Assembly: GCF_000150275.1 (NCBI RefSeq)
Contig: NW_002060944.1
Span: forward strand, 2,270,152-2,334,151
Direction: 5' to 3'
DNA: 64,000 bases
DNA from: Trichoplax adhaerens
Lineage: Eukaryota > Placozoa > Uniplacotomia > Trichoplacea > Trichoplacidae
The notes under the pieces are model-generated. The model had not been told where the DNA came from and searched no databases. It was given only the letters and a program-made list of their open reading frames with translations. Positions 52,997 through 64,000 of the stretch are shown here, in pieces; the first letter of the stretch is position 1, and every line of letters starts with the position of its first letter. The position numbers and the translations under genes are program-made.

Positions 52997-55900
52997 ATGG
53001 CCACTGGGATTAAGAATTCTCTGTACGCCTACTGTGGAAAACAGAAAATCACTCCCAAATATACCGTGAAGGCATGTGGTGGAGGTTTTGTTAGCGAAGT
53101 GGGTATCACTTTAAATTGTAAAACTTCTAAAATCCAGCCATTGAAATAAGCATGAACTCTGCTGTACCTTCATAGTTTGACAGTCAATCGTAAGCAGCTT
53201 CATTCGTTACTTACACAAGTATAAATGTAAGCTCTGAAATGTACTTACATGCGTTTATCGTAAAGGCAGAGATAGTTCATGCCACATGATATTGAAAGAA
53301 ACAGAGAATGGTAAATTGTGCTTTACCGTGTAGCATTAGGTTGTGCAAGATTTGTATCTAGCGTAAAACTTCTTTTCAGTTTTCATCATAGAAGTAAATA
53401 AATTTTACCTCTATGATTTACACTACTCGGCTTATGTCAGCTAGACACTGTCTTTTTGCAGTGTTTTAAAAACCAAAACTCAATCTAATAGTAAGTTAAT
53501 CTTTCGCTATTAATAAGTCAGATATTACAGTAAATCCTTTTTTTGTCTCCATCGTTAATACTCGACGTACTTGCGAAGAAGTTAGTAATTACAAAAATTT
53601 CAATACATAGAAGCGTTCTATGATGTAACTTCGAAGACGTGAGAAAACCTGAAATTTTTTAGCCAATAGTGAAGTTTACTCGTACTCGTCGTACATTAAT
53701 TACACTCTGAGTCTAAAAATGTCAAAAAGCATATCAATACTAGATCATGACTTATTAAAGAGTCGAAATGATTTTTAACCCAAATTAATATTTCCACTAT
53801 TAGTTATTTAACAGGACTATGATGTTCTATAATATATTCACTTATGTTGCAGATAAATCTCTTAACTAAATATAAGTCAGTTACGTATATACAATAGAAC
53901 AGTGCGCCGCTTCCCAAGACCTGAGGATTATGCAACTATTACTGTTAAGACTCCGATAATGTCCTAGTGCTAAATATATCTGTGACGAAGGCTGCACAAG
54001 AATTCAATATGCACTTAGTCTCACTCATACAAAGCATTAAGGTCTAGAATGCTCACTACTGACCAAAATCGGAGATTATTGAACGCAATGATATTTTAAT
54101 GAAAACCTTTAAAAATTTTGTCATCGTACAGTATGTCGTTGTGCCGGCATCAAGAAGACAATAAAATTTATATTTTTCTTGTTGAGGGCATGCTCTAAAC
54201 GTATCATAACATGGATCTACTAGGACACCATGATCGCGATCAACACGCCACAACATCATCTAAAGACGTATCATAAAAATTAATTATATTCTTCAATCCG
54301 AAGCTGTCCTCCGTTTAACTTGCTTAAAATAAATTCCGTGAAGAATTTACCTTTAGTGCAAGTCAAACGAAGACATATGCGTACTGTAAAACTGAATCAC
54401 TTCAGTCTGCAAATAATTAAAAAAGCTGAATCTAAATATAAAGTGCAGCATAATTGTTATATTTTGGTTAGGTTCGTGTGGCTAATCATGACTATGTAGG
54501 TACAGGAGTAGCGAGAAACAAAAAGAGTGCACAAACAGCAGCCGCGCTTGATTTTTGTAGATATTTATCGAAAGAGAAATCAATTATAATTCCAGGAGCT
54601 GTTGATATTGAGGTATTGACTGTTGACTCTTTAATCAACTGTTAATAAATATAAGAAGAAATTTAGCTTATTAGCTCTTTCTCTGCGTAATGTATTTACA
54701 AGAACTCATCATGCCTTTAATGTCTCATGCACTAACCAGGATGACTACCCAAATATTGTATATCTTAAACTTTTGCATATTAATACAAGTATAAAAATGC
54801 GGTTTAAGATCGAAAAGTTGCTGCTTATTTAATAGATATCTGTAGGTAATTAATTTCGAATCATTTTCTACGTTCGGCTAACTTATTGAAATTGCGATGT
54901 AACGTTACGAAATCAAGAATAGTCCGCTTTTGCAACATGAAGATAGACCTTGCTACCAAGGTTAGCAGATAGCTAGTACTTTCCTAATAACCAATTGCCA
55001 AACTACCACCGACTCAGTCTACCTTGTTATTCTTGCTAAAAGATAAGAAGATCTGTAATCAAGACTCTGGATACGAACGTGTACTATCATCTAATAATAA
55101 AAGGAAGGCTGAACAGGTATAAGATGCATAGCGATGCGTAGATTATTTTGAACGGGAGAAGTGCAAATATTCGGCTAATGGAAGCTTTCTCTACTATCCT
55201 GGCTTCATTTTCTTAAGCTACTTGATGTCGATGTGTTGGAATCTCCCGACTTAGCCGTAAATGGTTACTGGACCTTGCATAATTCTCGTCCTCGTCTCAA
55301 TGAATACTTGCAGAAGAATAATTTATCAAACGATTTTAAATATTTCACGATCGGATCTGATGATGAGAAGTATTATATACTTTGGTTTATAACAAATTAA
55401 TAAATTTCTGTTCTGTAATTCTAATCAATGGATCTATATATATGTTACATTAAACATATATAAGACGTTTTAGAGCATCATTTTCAATATACATCGATAG
55501 TTTAGCTAAAGGTACTGTGGCATAAGTTCATAAATAATGTTTCTACATACTTTACTGTTGGAATAATCCCTTCTGATTGTAATTATAATACTTAGAAGTA
55601 ACTGCTGCTGAAACTGGTTTCACGAAGGAAGAGGCTGCTCAGTTATGCTGTTTGTCTGTAGTTCGGCAGTTATACTGTCTTAAAGAAATAGAATCTTACA
55701 CTCCAAGCAGAAAGTCTAAAGTTCGTATTCAAAGCCATGCATTAATTCTCCTCGTAGTATGTACTTGTTTACAGGTTTCTGCTACTCTTTAAGCATGCTA
55801 CAGTATGTATATGTATGTTTGTCGTTATACTTTCATTTTTTATGTACAAAAATATCATATTTTAATTTATGCAGATTAATCCTAGTGATCGTAATAGCGT

Positions 55901-58900
55901 TGGGGCGTCAAATACCAATACGAAATTTAATGGTACTGGTTTTACGACAGCATCCTTTACTGTTGAGGATGAAACAGATATAGTCGAAATGAGAAACAGA
56001 GATGAAAAATCTGTGATGCGTCGTGGTAGCTAACAAATTCTGTACAGTTAAGAGACTGCTAAGGACCTATTACATTGCTCTCATTATTTCTCTCTTAAAT
56101 TATGTAGAGAATGAAGCAATACCCCATTACTTGACGACTGCAACAAATAATACGGTATGTATTTATAAATCATTTTTTAAGATGTAAATTATAATTATCG
56201 TACAATACAAGATCGTGACCATTTAATACGATCTATTTAATATTGAAAATATGAAGGACAGTTCACACACTGTATCAGATACTGGAAATTGGACTATGGA
56301 AAATTCTCGCCCGAAACTTAATATATATTTACAAAAGAATAAGTTACCTCTTAATTTCGATTACACTTCGAATGGACCAGATCATTTAAGGTTTGTTCTA
56401 AGCTATTGTATACCTTATTTCAAATTCTTGTTTCGATAATTTACAATATCCTATTCAATTGTTTTACTGTAGAACATATACTGCGTCGATGACGATTACC
56501 ATTAAACACTTAGGCAAAGGTACTAGATATTAATTAGGCAAGGATAATGGTACAGAGAATATATTTCAATTTAAATTGGCAACATTTAATTCGACAATTT
56601 TTAGTAATTACTGGATCTGGCTCTGGACCTACCAAGAAGCAAGCAAATCGCATGTGTTCTCTCTCATTAGTTGGACAATTATATCGACTTGGAGAGATAG
56701 AGGCTTATTTTTCCGAATTAACTGATACGACGAAGAAAGAAGAACAAGTAAACTCCTTGAAATTACTGCCTAAAATTTAGGCAACGTCATCAAGACTCAT
56801 ATAAATATTTCTTCTTACTTTATCAGAATGCGGGACCTTTCGATTTTAGAGTCTCAGATAGCATTTTGTCTTCTTTAAGAAATATTACAACTCTATTTGA
56901 ATTTTGCCCTCAGGTTAGTTAATCATCAATTTAATTAAAAAGAACATCTCTTTTCTGAATTAGTTTAACAATATCTAAATTATTAAATATTAGGAAAATA
57001 ATAAACCTTCCGAAAGTACGTTATTTGAATCTCCCCGCCAATTCAAAGTCGGCCAGAACGACTGTGGTACGGATAGTGTTATAACTTGGCGATCGCCTTC
57101 TGTATCATGGAATCCGTGGACCAATTGTGAAATTTCTATAGTAATTACTTTCAATTTTATTAAGGATTAACATACTTCTAAATACGAGCACGTTTATGTT
57201 AACTTATAGTGTATGGTGCATCTTTATATTATCTATTCTTTACAGAATTCCAATAAGAATACAACAAATAAGCAGTTATTTACTGAACAACAGCGTAAAC
57301 TTAAGTTCGAACCTGCTTTACAGCAGGTAAGCTCTAGCTAACAGACTGATTTTACTCTCTTCACATACATTTGCGGCAACATTACATCCGAAGAATTAAG
57401 ATTAATTTATGAATGGCCTGTTCTAGAGAATCCTAGAACGTCAAAGTCTTCCTATATCAAGATCGGCCGTAAGAATATTGGATGCTATTGACTGTAATCC
57501 AGTAGTAATCATTTGCGGAATGACAGGCTGTGGAAAAACCACGCAGGTATTACGAAAATCTAATCCAAAAGATTAAATGTTTAATAGTAATCAATTAAAA
57601 GACATCAATTTGTTAGGTACCGCAATTCGTTGTTGATGATATGATTGGTCGAGAGCGTGGATCAGATTGTGCTGTTATAGTTACTCAGGTTTTTACTGTT
57701 ATTAAATATTATGTGTTTCCAAGTTGAAGATACAATAAGCTCATACTCTAGTATCGCACTGTAGCCACAACGCATCTGTACGATATCAATCGCTGAAAGG
57801 GTAGCCTATGAAAGATGCGAAGTTTTAGGTGAGAGCGTTGGTTACTGCGTAAAATTTGAGAAGCTGCTACCTAGACCCCACGCTTCGATATTATTTTGCA
57901 CTTCTGGTTGGTAAACAACTTACTGATAAGTTATTATCTATATGCTTGATAAATCTGGTACTTTTATGCTTTTACCATAAATTTATAATTTTTATAATAA
58001 AAGATGTACTACTACGCAGAATGGAATCAGGATTGAGAGGTGTATCACATGTGATTATAGATGAGATCCATGAACGCGACCTTAAGGTTACTATTTTATT
58101 AAGAGATTTTAATATAAGACTTACAGTAAATGTCAACATCTATTATGTGTACTACATTTCAGACTGACGTGTTACTACTGATACTGCGAGACATGATTAG
58201 AACATATCCAACCCTCAAAGTCGTTTTGATGTCTGCTACAGCTGATAATGACGATATATCTAGTTACTTTGGAAAATGTCCTATAATCAACATAACTGAA
58301 AAGTGTTATTCGGTTACAGGTAAACTAAAAAGGTTTATTTAATGGTTTATTGCAGTGATACACAAAATTTTGGATGTGAGCTATGTGATGCTAAATGAAC
58401 AAATTGGTTTTGTTATAGAGTATTTTTTAGAAGACTGTGTAACTCTTATTGAACCTCAGGTTAGTCTACTAGCATAGACTCAGTTTCACAAGTTTTTATC
58501 AATAGCTCGTCTTGATCAATATCATAAAATGACTAATTTTTGAATTTAATATCTTTCAGGCCAATGTTAATGCTGATTCCCCACTATACGAAGCCAGTAG
58601 CAAAGAATTTATTTTAATAGAGGTATTATGTCATTATAGGGTAATGCATTAACTATAAGTACTTCTGTGATCTAAAACCCGCTTTTTTATTTCTAAAAAG
58701 AATTTGCTGTGCTACGTCGTTAATTTAAACGTCTCTGGGAATATTCTAATATTCTTACCTGATTGGAATGCTATTTCTACTCTGTATCACTTGTTAAAGG
58801 ATCACAAATTATTTGGTTTGTCAACTTGCTTTACGATATTAGTTGCAATTAATACATTAATCATAACGATTTAGTGAAATACAAATCAATGAAACGAGTA

Positions 58901-61551
58901 ATGCCTAATACACCTTGTATTAATATTAAGTAGGTACAAACAAATTTCTTCTATTACCTCTCCATTCACAAATCTCTCGAGAAGCACAACGGGATATATT
59001 TAATGTCAATAAAGCAGAAATTACTAAGGTAGTAACAATGATATTTTAGATTTACAATGTTTATGAACTGATCTAATTATGTCGTTTACTTTAGGTTATA
59101 TTATCAACCGATATTGCAGAATCAAGTATAACGATTCGTGATGTGGTATTTGTTATCGACTCGGCGAAGTAATTGCAGCAGATCCTATCGGAAATCATAT
59201 CATATGTAATAAATGCTTCGATTTTTGTCATTGTTTGCGATTTTAGAACCACTATCAAACGCTATTGTGCTCGGGACAATTCGTGTTCGTTCGAGACTAT
59301 ATGGGCTTCTAAATCTGCTCTCAAACAGCGGAGGGGTCGAGCTGGAAGGACTCGACCTGGGTACTGCTTTCATCTTTGCACCACTGATCAATATACCAAG
59401 TAAGGGTTAAACCGACGATATAGCTGATACATGATGTACTATAACTTACAAATTACCGTAATCGCCCTTAGGCTACCACAGTATCTCGTTCCTGAAATAT
59501 TAAGAAGCCCGCTACACGAAGTCATTTTGATATTAAAGCTACTTAGCCTAGGTAATCCTGCTACTATTCTTAAGAGAGCATTACAGCCACCTTCATTAGA
59601 AGCTATCGAAGTTGCGATCTCATTTTTAATTGGTAGGTCTGTCAGGAATTGCGTTAAGCTCAAAAGCCAGTTTTCTAGCGTATTTAAGGGATATTAACTA
59701 AAATCTACATATTATCGAGCAGGAATTGGTGCAATTACCAGAATGATTGAATTTACTGATGTCGGTTTGATCCTTTCTAAATTACCAATCGAACCACGTC
59801 TTGGTAGAATGATTATACTCAGCTGCATATTTAAGTATGAATTGTGCATTGAATCTCATTAAATTTCTTGTAGGAGTAATATCTATATTCACATCAATTG
59901 AAGTTTGTTTTCTAGTTTAATTATATTGTGTAACGATAGTAATATAATACTGAAACTGATTAATTAGATGCGCAAATGCAGCCTGTATTATCGCCGTAGC
60001 TGATAGCTTACCCGAACCGTTTGTTATAAGATCAATTGTTGATGGTCCTACCTATTTGCATAAACAGTTCTCGAGTAAGCGTTATAGCGATCATATCGCG
60101 GTTTTAGGAGCATTCCAGGCATGGCAACGCGCTCGGTTAGTTTTAAACAATTAATTAGCAGATAATTTGAACTGCTTTAATGGAGAAATGTGATTTTTAT
60201 AGGTATTTTTGAACGTATAACATGTTTCGATTGATTCTATTGTTGCAGTAATGCTGGAATTGATAGTGAAGAGAATTTTTGCAAAAATCACGGACTATCC
60301 GTATCAGCTTTACGATTAATTTACGAAGCTAAAGTTAGTTAAATATCTAACTAAGCATGACCACCCAACGTTTTAGATATTGAATTGATGGTTTATTAAA
60401 TACTACTCGTATATAACTCACATCAAATGGCCTTTGTCTATTTAGAATTGGTTAATAGAGTTACTAATTCATACTGGGTTTAGTGAAGGTAAAGAAGAGT
60501 CTTATGCTTATTCCAGACCTTTAGACACCTTAAATGACAAATAAATTGCTATTACAGAATGCTTCTCTAGGAGACGAAATCTCCCTATCATGAATGAAAC
60601 TGATCTAAACAATGTAATAAAGGACGAAGCTAACATTAATTAATGTATAATATTTATTTCTTATAACAACGAACAGGTAACGAGATGTCAATTCTTTCTC
60701 TATTGCAGATATGTGCTCTTCTATGTATTGGCTTTTATCCCAACGTATGTGTTTATAATAAAAACAATAAACTTCGGATGAATAACGAACAGTTTGCCCA
60801 GATACATACATCATCAATTAACTATAATTGCAAATCATTTCCTTATCCTTTCTTTACTTACTCGGAAAAGGTATATGATCTCTGTTCAACTTGACTTTAT
60901 TGATTTGTTGCTTAATAACGTATAGTAATTCGATTAATTAATACGTGCATACAATGACAATTTGTTAGATACATGCAGAAGTTATCTATTTGAAACACTT
61001 GACGGTAATATCACCATTACACCTATTGTTATTTGGATGTCAGAGAATCACGTGGAAAGATGACCTGGTTCTACTTGACGATTGGTACGGATAGATATCT
61101 GGTTGTAGTAAAAAAATATTTTAATATTCATTGAGAGTTACTTTTACAGGATAGCCTTAAGAATGCCTCGAGAAGTTGCATGTATGATTATCTCTATTAG
61201 ACAAATTCTTGAAATGCTAGCAATTCGAACTGCTAGTTCGCCTATGGTCGCCAACCGATTAGAAGATAACTACGAAAGAGCTGTGCAGTTAACCCAGCAA
61301 TTGTTTACAGAAAGTTTTGAACTCCATAGCAATCTGCGATCTATCAGGTATTAGCGGTTTCTGGTAATGGTAGAGATAAAAATAATCTACCTTTCAATTC
61401 ATTTCGACCCAATTTACTCATCTAAAATTCTAGGGGAGTTTATACAGCCATGAACGAAATTGTTACCTTAGAACCTAACACCATTAACAGAACCAGTAAT
61501 TATTCATCATCTTATACCGGTAAAGTTTATTTAAATGCAGAAGATTTATAA
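52997..61551 (+). CDS. DHX9: ATP-dependent RNA helicase A (DHX9/MLE), with a duplicated dsRBD2
   Basis: DEIH-box helicase of the DHX9/MLE type, unwinding RNA and RNA:DNA duplexes. Exons: 52997-53098, 54472-54612, 55048-55116 (tentative linker), 55218-55369, 55474-55511, 55596-55756, 55875-56025, 56108-56154, 56257-56390, 56473-56519, 56605-56747, 56827-56913, 56994-57140, 57246-57326, 57427-57546, 57617-57688, 57765-57906, 58004-58086, 58163-58319, 58419-58459, 58560-58622, 58701-58815, 58934-59028, 59095-59168, 59247-59399, 59472-59632, 59723-59834, 59968-60135, 60249-60333, 60446-60488, 60558-60613, 60709-60870, 60969-61084, 61150-61347, 61434-61551. All phases agree: 1277 residues. dsRBD1 starts at residue 1 (NKKSAQ lysines kept); two dsRBD2 copies follow. 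Helicase motifs: [10 protein letters not shown] (I), DEIHERD (II), MSAT (III), [10 protein letters not shown] (V), QRRGRAGR (VI). HA2/OB region present; the C-terminal RGG tail is absent. The splice end of exon 6 could instead be 55720. Confidence 0.93.
55218..55756 (+). other. DHX9 dsRBD2 copy A (exons 55218-55369, 55474-55511, 55596-55756)
   Basis: Encodes [20 protein letters not shown], then [11 protein letters not shown], then [20 protein letters not shown]. Compared with copy B, the two internal introns sit at homologous places with the same phases (2 and 1). At the RNA-contacting helix start it has TKEEAAQ instead of the TKK/NKK lysine pair, so RNA binding is probably weakened. Confidence 0.8.
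56257..56747 (+). other. DHX9 dsRBD2 copy B (exons 56257-56390, 56473-56519, 56605-56747)
   Basis: Encodes [20 protein letters not shown], then [15 protein letters not shown], then [20 protein letters not shown]. It keeps the lysine pair and is closer to the single dsRBD2 of human DHX9 (HGNWTLENAKARLNQYFQKE), so it is the likely functional domain. It leads directly into the conserved linker SWNPWTN before the helicase core. Confidence 0.88.
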
Positions 61552-64000
61552 AGTAGATTTAATGATTAAGAGTATCTGCATCAACTCTGAAATTTGTTTT
61601 GCTTGTATCAATTTTATACTTTTATCTGTTTGAAAACTTGTTATATAGATTTTGTTAACTAACTTTAATGTCATAATATCGTACAGTTATCTATGCTAAA
61701 TAATATCCCCCAGGCTTTACAATCGAATAAAATAATTTTTGCTTTGAGTACATGTGCGTCAAAAATTACCGATTTGTTTGTGAGATAATCTTGTAAATTT
61801 TGTCTCATTTCTTATTTTATGATATTCATTACTAGTACAAATTTTATACTCATAGACTAAAATTTAATAAGTAAAATGAAGCAACTTGTTTGATGTAATG
61901 TTGTTAGAAATATTATTTCTTGAAATCAATGAATTCATGTTGTAACAATGCTGTAATACTATAATTTGCACCGTGCAACTGAATTATAGACTATATTACT
62001 AAAGAATCTCACTTGTGATATTTCACGTCAAATATACACAGACAAAATTAGGATTCGAGAGTAAAATGATCATATAATATAAACATATTTCTGCTTGCTA
62101 AATTCGAGTGCACCACAGTAGATTTAAATACCTCGCAAATACATACAAATATTCTTAAATTTACTCTCGGTATTACCTCTCTATTACAGACTTAAAGATT
62201 ATGTACTTGTATACTGGTACTTATGTTACAAGCAATAAACAAGGTTTCTACATAGGTATAAATACGAATGTTGTACCGAATAAACTGATACGCTTTAACA
62301 CTGAAAGGAAACGCTACAGAAGTTCCATACAGGCGAAACTGGTGCACACTAGTGAACGCTTAACTAGGATCTCAAGCAAAATATATTTGCCAATTTACGT
62401 CTGATTCATTCTATTGTGCCTTCCCAATCAATTTATACTATATCTAATCGTGCAGTAGTAGTCTGCTGATTGAGTTATACGTCCGTTGAATTAATTATTC
62501 CTAGTTCCTTATATTGTGCTTCTATATAAAGCTTCTCAAAACTGTGCCAAATAGTAAGCTACCGAATCAGTTTCTGTTCCGTTGTCACTGAATAATAGTC
62601 GATTTATATTTGAAAATTAGTAACGAAAAAATAGTAAATCCATCACCATTTTCACTTATCATGCAAAATTAAATCGCTTATAATTAATTTATAATGGCTA
62701 TTATTGTAAGTATAGATCTAAAAATTAGTATAAATTTAATTAAAACTAATAAAGAAAATTACTTTCCTTAAAATCACCAGTGTAGAGGGTGCTTCTGGTA
62801 ACCGAATTACGTAGTGCTTTATATCGTAATATCATCAGTTCTAAATATTGTTTTCATCGTAGCCATTAGCTCTTATTGTATTTGAGATACTTGACTTCAA
62901 TCTACAGCACCACAGTTACTACTAACGAATCTCACCCATGTGTACTGTAAAATGTAGCTTTTGACACACGCTCTTATAGTGTTTAACAGCACTATAGAGT
63001 AGCTGAAGAGCGCTGTCAGTGATGTCTAGTACTGTATTATCGTATCACGTTGATATTGTTAGTTGAAGAATTCTGGATAGCCGCTTACTGTTACCACAGT
63101 GTTCTCACTTTATACTAAAACGTAAAATGTAAGATGGGTATTTATTTACGCGTAGCCGTTATCAGTACCAATAATGAAATCGGAATTTATAGTTCATTGA
63201 GGTAAATATAAATCAAAGAAATATTGTTACACTATAATTCTTACGTTTCAACTTCCTTAAAACATGCTAAGTAAAATGATATACCGTACAGCGTTGCATC
63301 TCGAGTTAAATAAGTTTTATGTGGTACTAACAAGACCGTAAATTAAAAACAATTAGATGGATTCGTCATTGTACTACTTTTTTGGTATTGGCATGTTTAT
63401 TTTATTTTGAATGAGACTTATTTAGGCGGCAATTAATCAGATATGAAAAATTAACAAATAACTTTAGTCAATTAAGGATAACGTAATTTTCTAAACGATC
63501 TACGGCCACTACAATTGCAATAATAATTAAGACAATATTATAATTAAGTATTATCTAATTAAATTATTACGGCCTCCAAATATCTTTCATAAATAAATAA
63601 GCTATAAGTTATTTACTATTACAGTATCATGAATTTCTTAAGATAACCCTGATACTGTCTATTGATGATAAACTGATTATTGTATAGATAATTAGAAAAA
63701 GCTCATATGAGTATAATCAGGGAACTGCTTAAATTTTATATTAGATCAAGGTAGCCATGGAAAATCTTGAAGGTCTAGGTGATAAACTGAGAATTATAAA
63801 ATGGCTATTACCGCCAATACTATTATCTTTTGATAATTTATTCTTACACCTAAACATGTTCAAAAAAACAGATCTAAACCGACTGTAACACACAAAATAA
63901 ATTATTGGATTGCATAATGAATGACCAAATGCTATCCATAAGCTTACGATTGATAACCAAGGCGGTATCGGAATATTATTAACATGCTCACCAGAAAAAA
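61552..64000. other. Right edge, downstream of DHX9
   Basis: 2.4 kb of AT-rich sequence with no recognisable exon, RNA gene or mobile element. A 67-codon plus-strand frame at 62201-62404 has no known motif and no flanking splice partners. There is no dense WGTAC cluster; only isolated words occur near 62942 and 63028. Confidence 0.5.

Noticed and set aside
59200-59663. Minus-strand frames of 63 and 74 codons
   Set aside because: Antisense shadows of DHX9 motif VI and HA2 exons.
62201-62404. 67-codon plus-strand frame downstream of DHX9
   Set aside because: No motif, no splice partners, and composition like surrounding noncoding DNA.

Overview
The window is animal nuclear DNA. It carries ten intron-rich protein genes, each recognised by assembling exons at GT-AG (once GC-AG) junctions with consistent reading phase. 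The sequence is strongly AT-rich, most introns are about 60-400 bp, and intergenic gaps are about 0.7-3.1 kb. A complete laminin gamma chain, NPDC1, MERIT40 and KDEL-tailed BiP make it metazoan. The compact but intron-rich layout fits an early-branching animal, and a placozoan (Trichoplax/Hoilungia type) is my best guess. That placement is inference, because I could not run a search.

Layout, left to right: ABCF1 (+, about 743-5575, 5' end unresolved); NPDC1 (+, 7978-15042, with a 4.2 kb intron); laminin gamma (+, 18137-25296); POLR3H/RPC8 (+, 27241-29106); an MMD-type PAQR receptor (-, 29990-32562); BABAM1/MERIT40 (+, 33416-35605); HSPA5/BiP (-, 36962-39606); DCAF10 (-, 40922 to about 45749); SET/TAF-I (-, 47512-49572); NOXRED1 (+, 50307-51734); DHX9 (+, 52997-61551). 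PAQR/BABAM1 and SET/NOXRED1 are head-to-head pairs. POLR3H/PAQR and BABAM1/HSPA5 are convergent. The right end (61552-64000) holds no recognisable gene.

These are unrelated housekeeping or secreted-pathway genes, not an operon-like system. They cover translation initiation (ABCF1), Pol III transcription (POLR3H), chromatin (SET), RNA helicase (DHX9), ubiquitin signalling (DCAF10, BABAM1), ER folding (BiP), basement membrane (laminin gamma) and membrane proteins (NPDC1, PAQR).

The most unusual feature is a family of dense, self-complementary clusters built from the degenerate pentamer WGTAC (AGTAC or TGTAC). They lie just upstream of almost every gene start in the window and are nearly absent from 3' flanks and convergent gaps, so they look like a genome-specific promoter-associated element. 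Other points of interest are a tandem duplication of the second dsRNA-binding domain in DHX9, two correctly spaced ER-stress elements upstream of BiP, a conserved nidogen-binding loop in laminin gamma, and probable U12-type and GC-AG introns.
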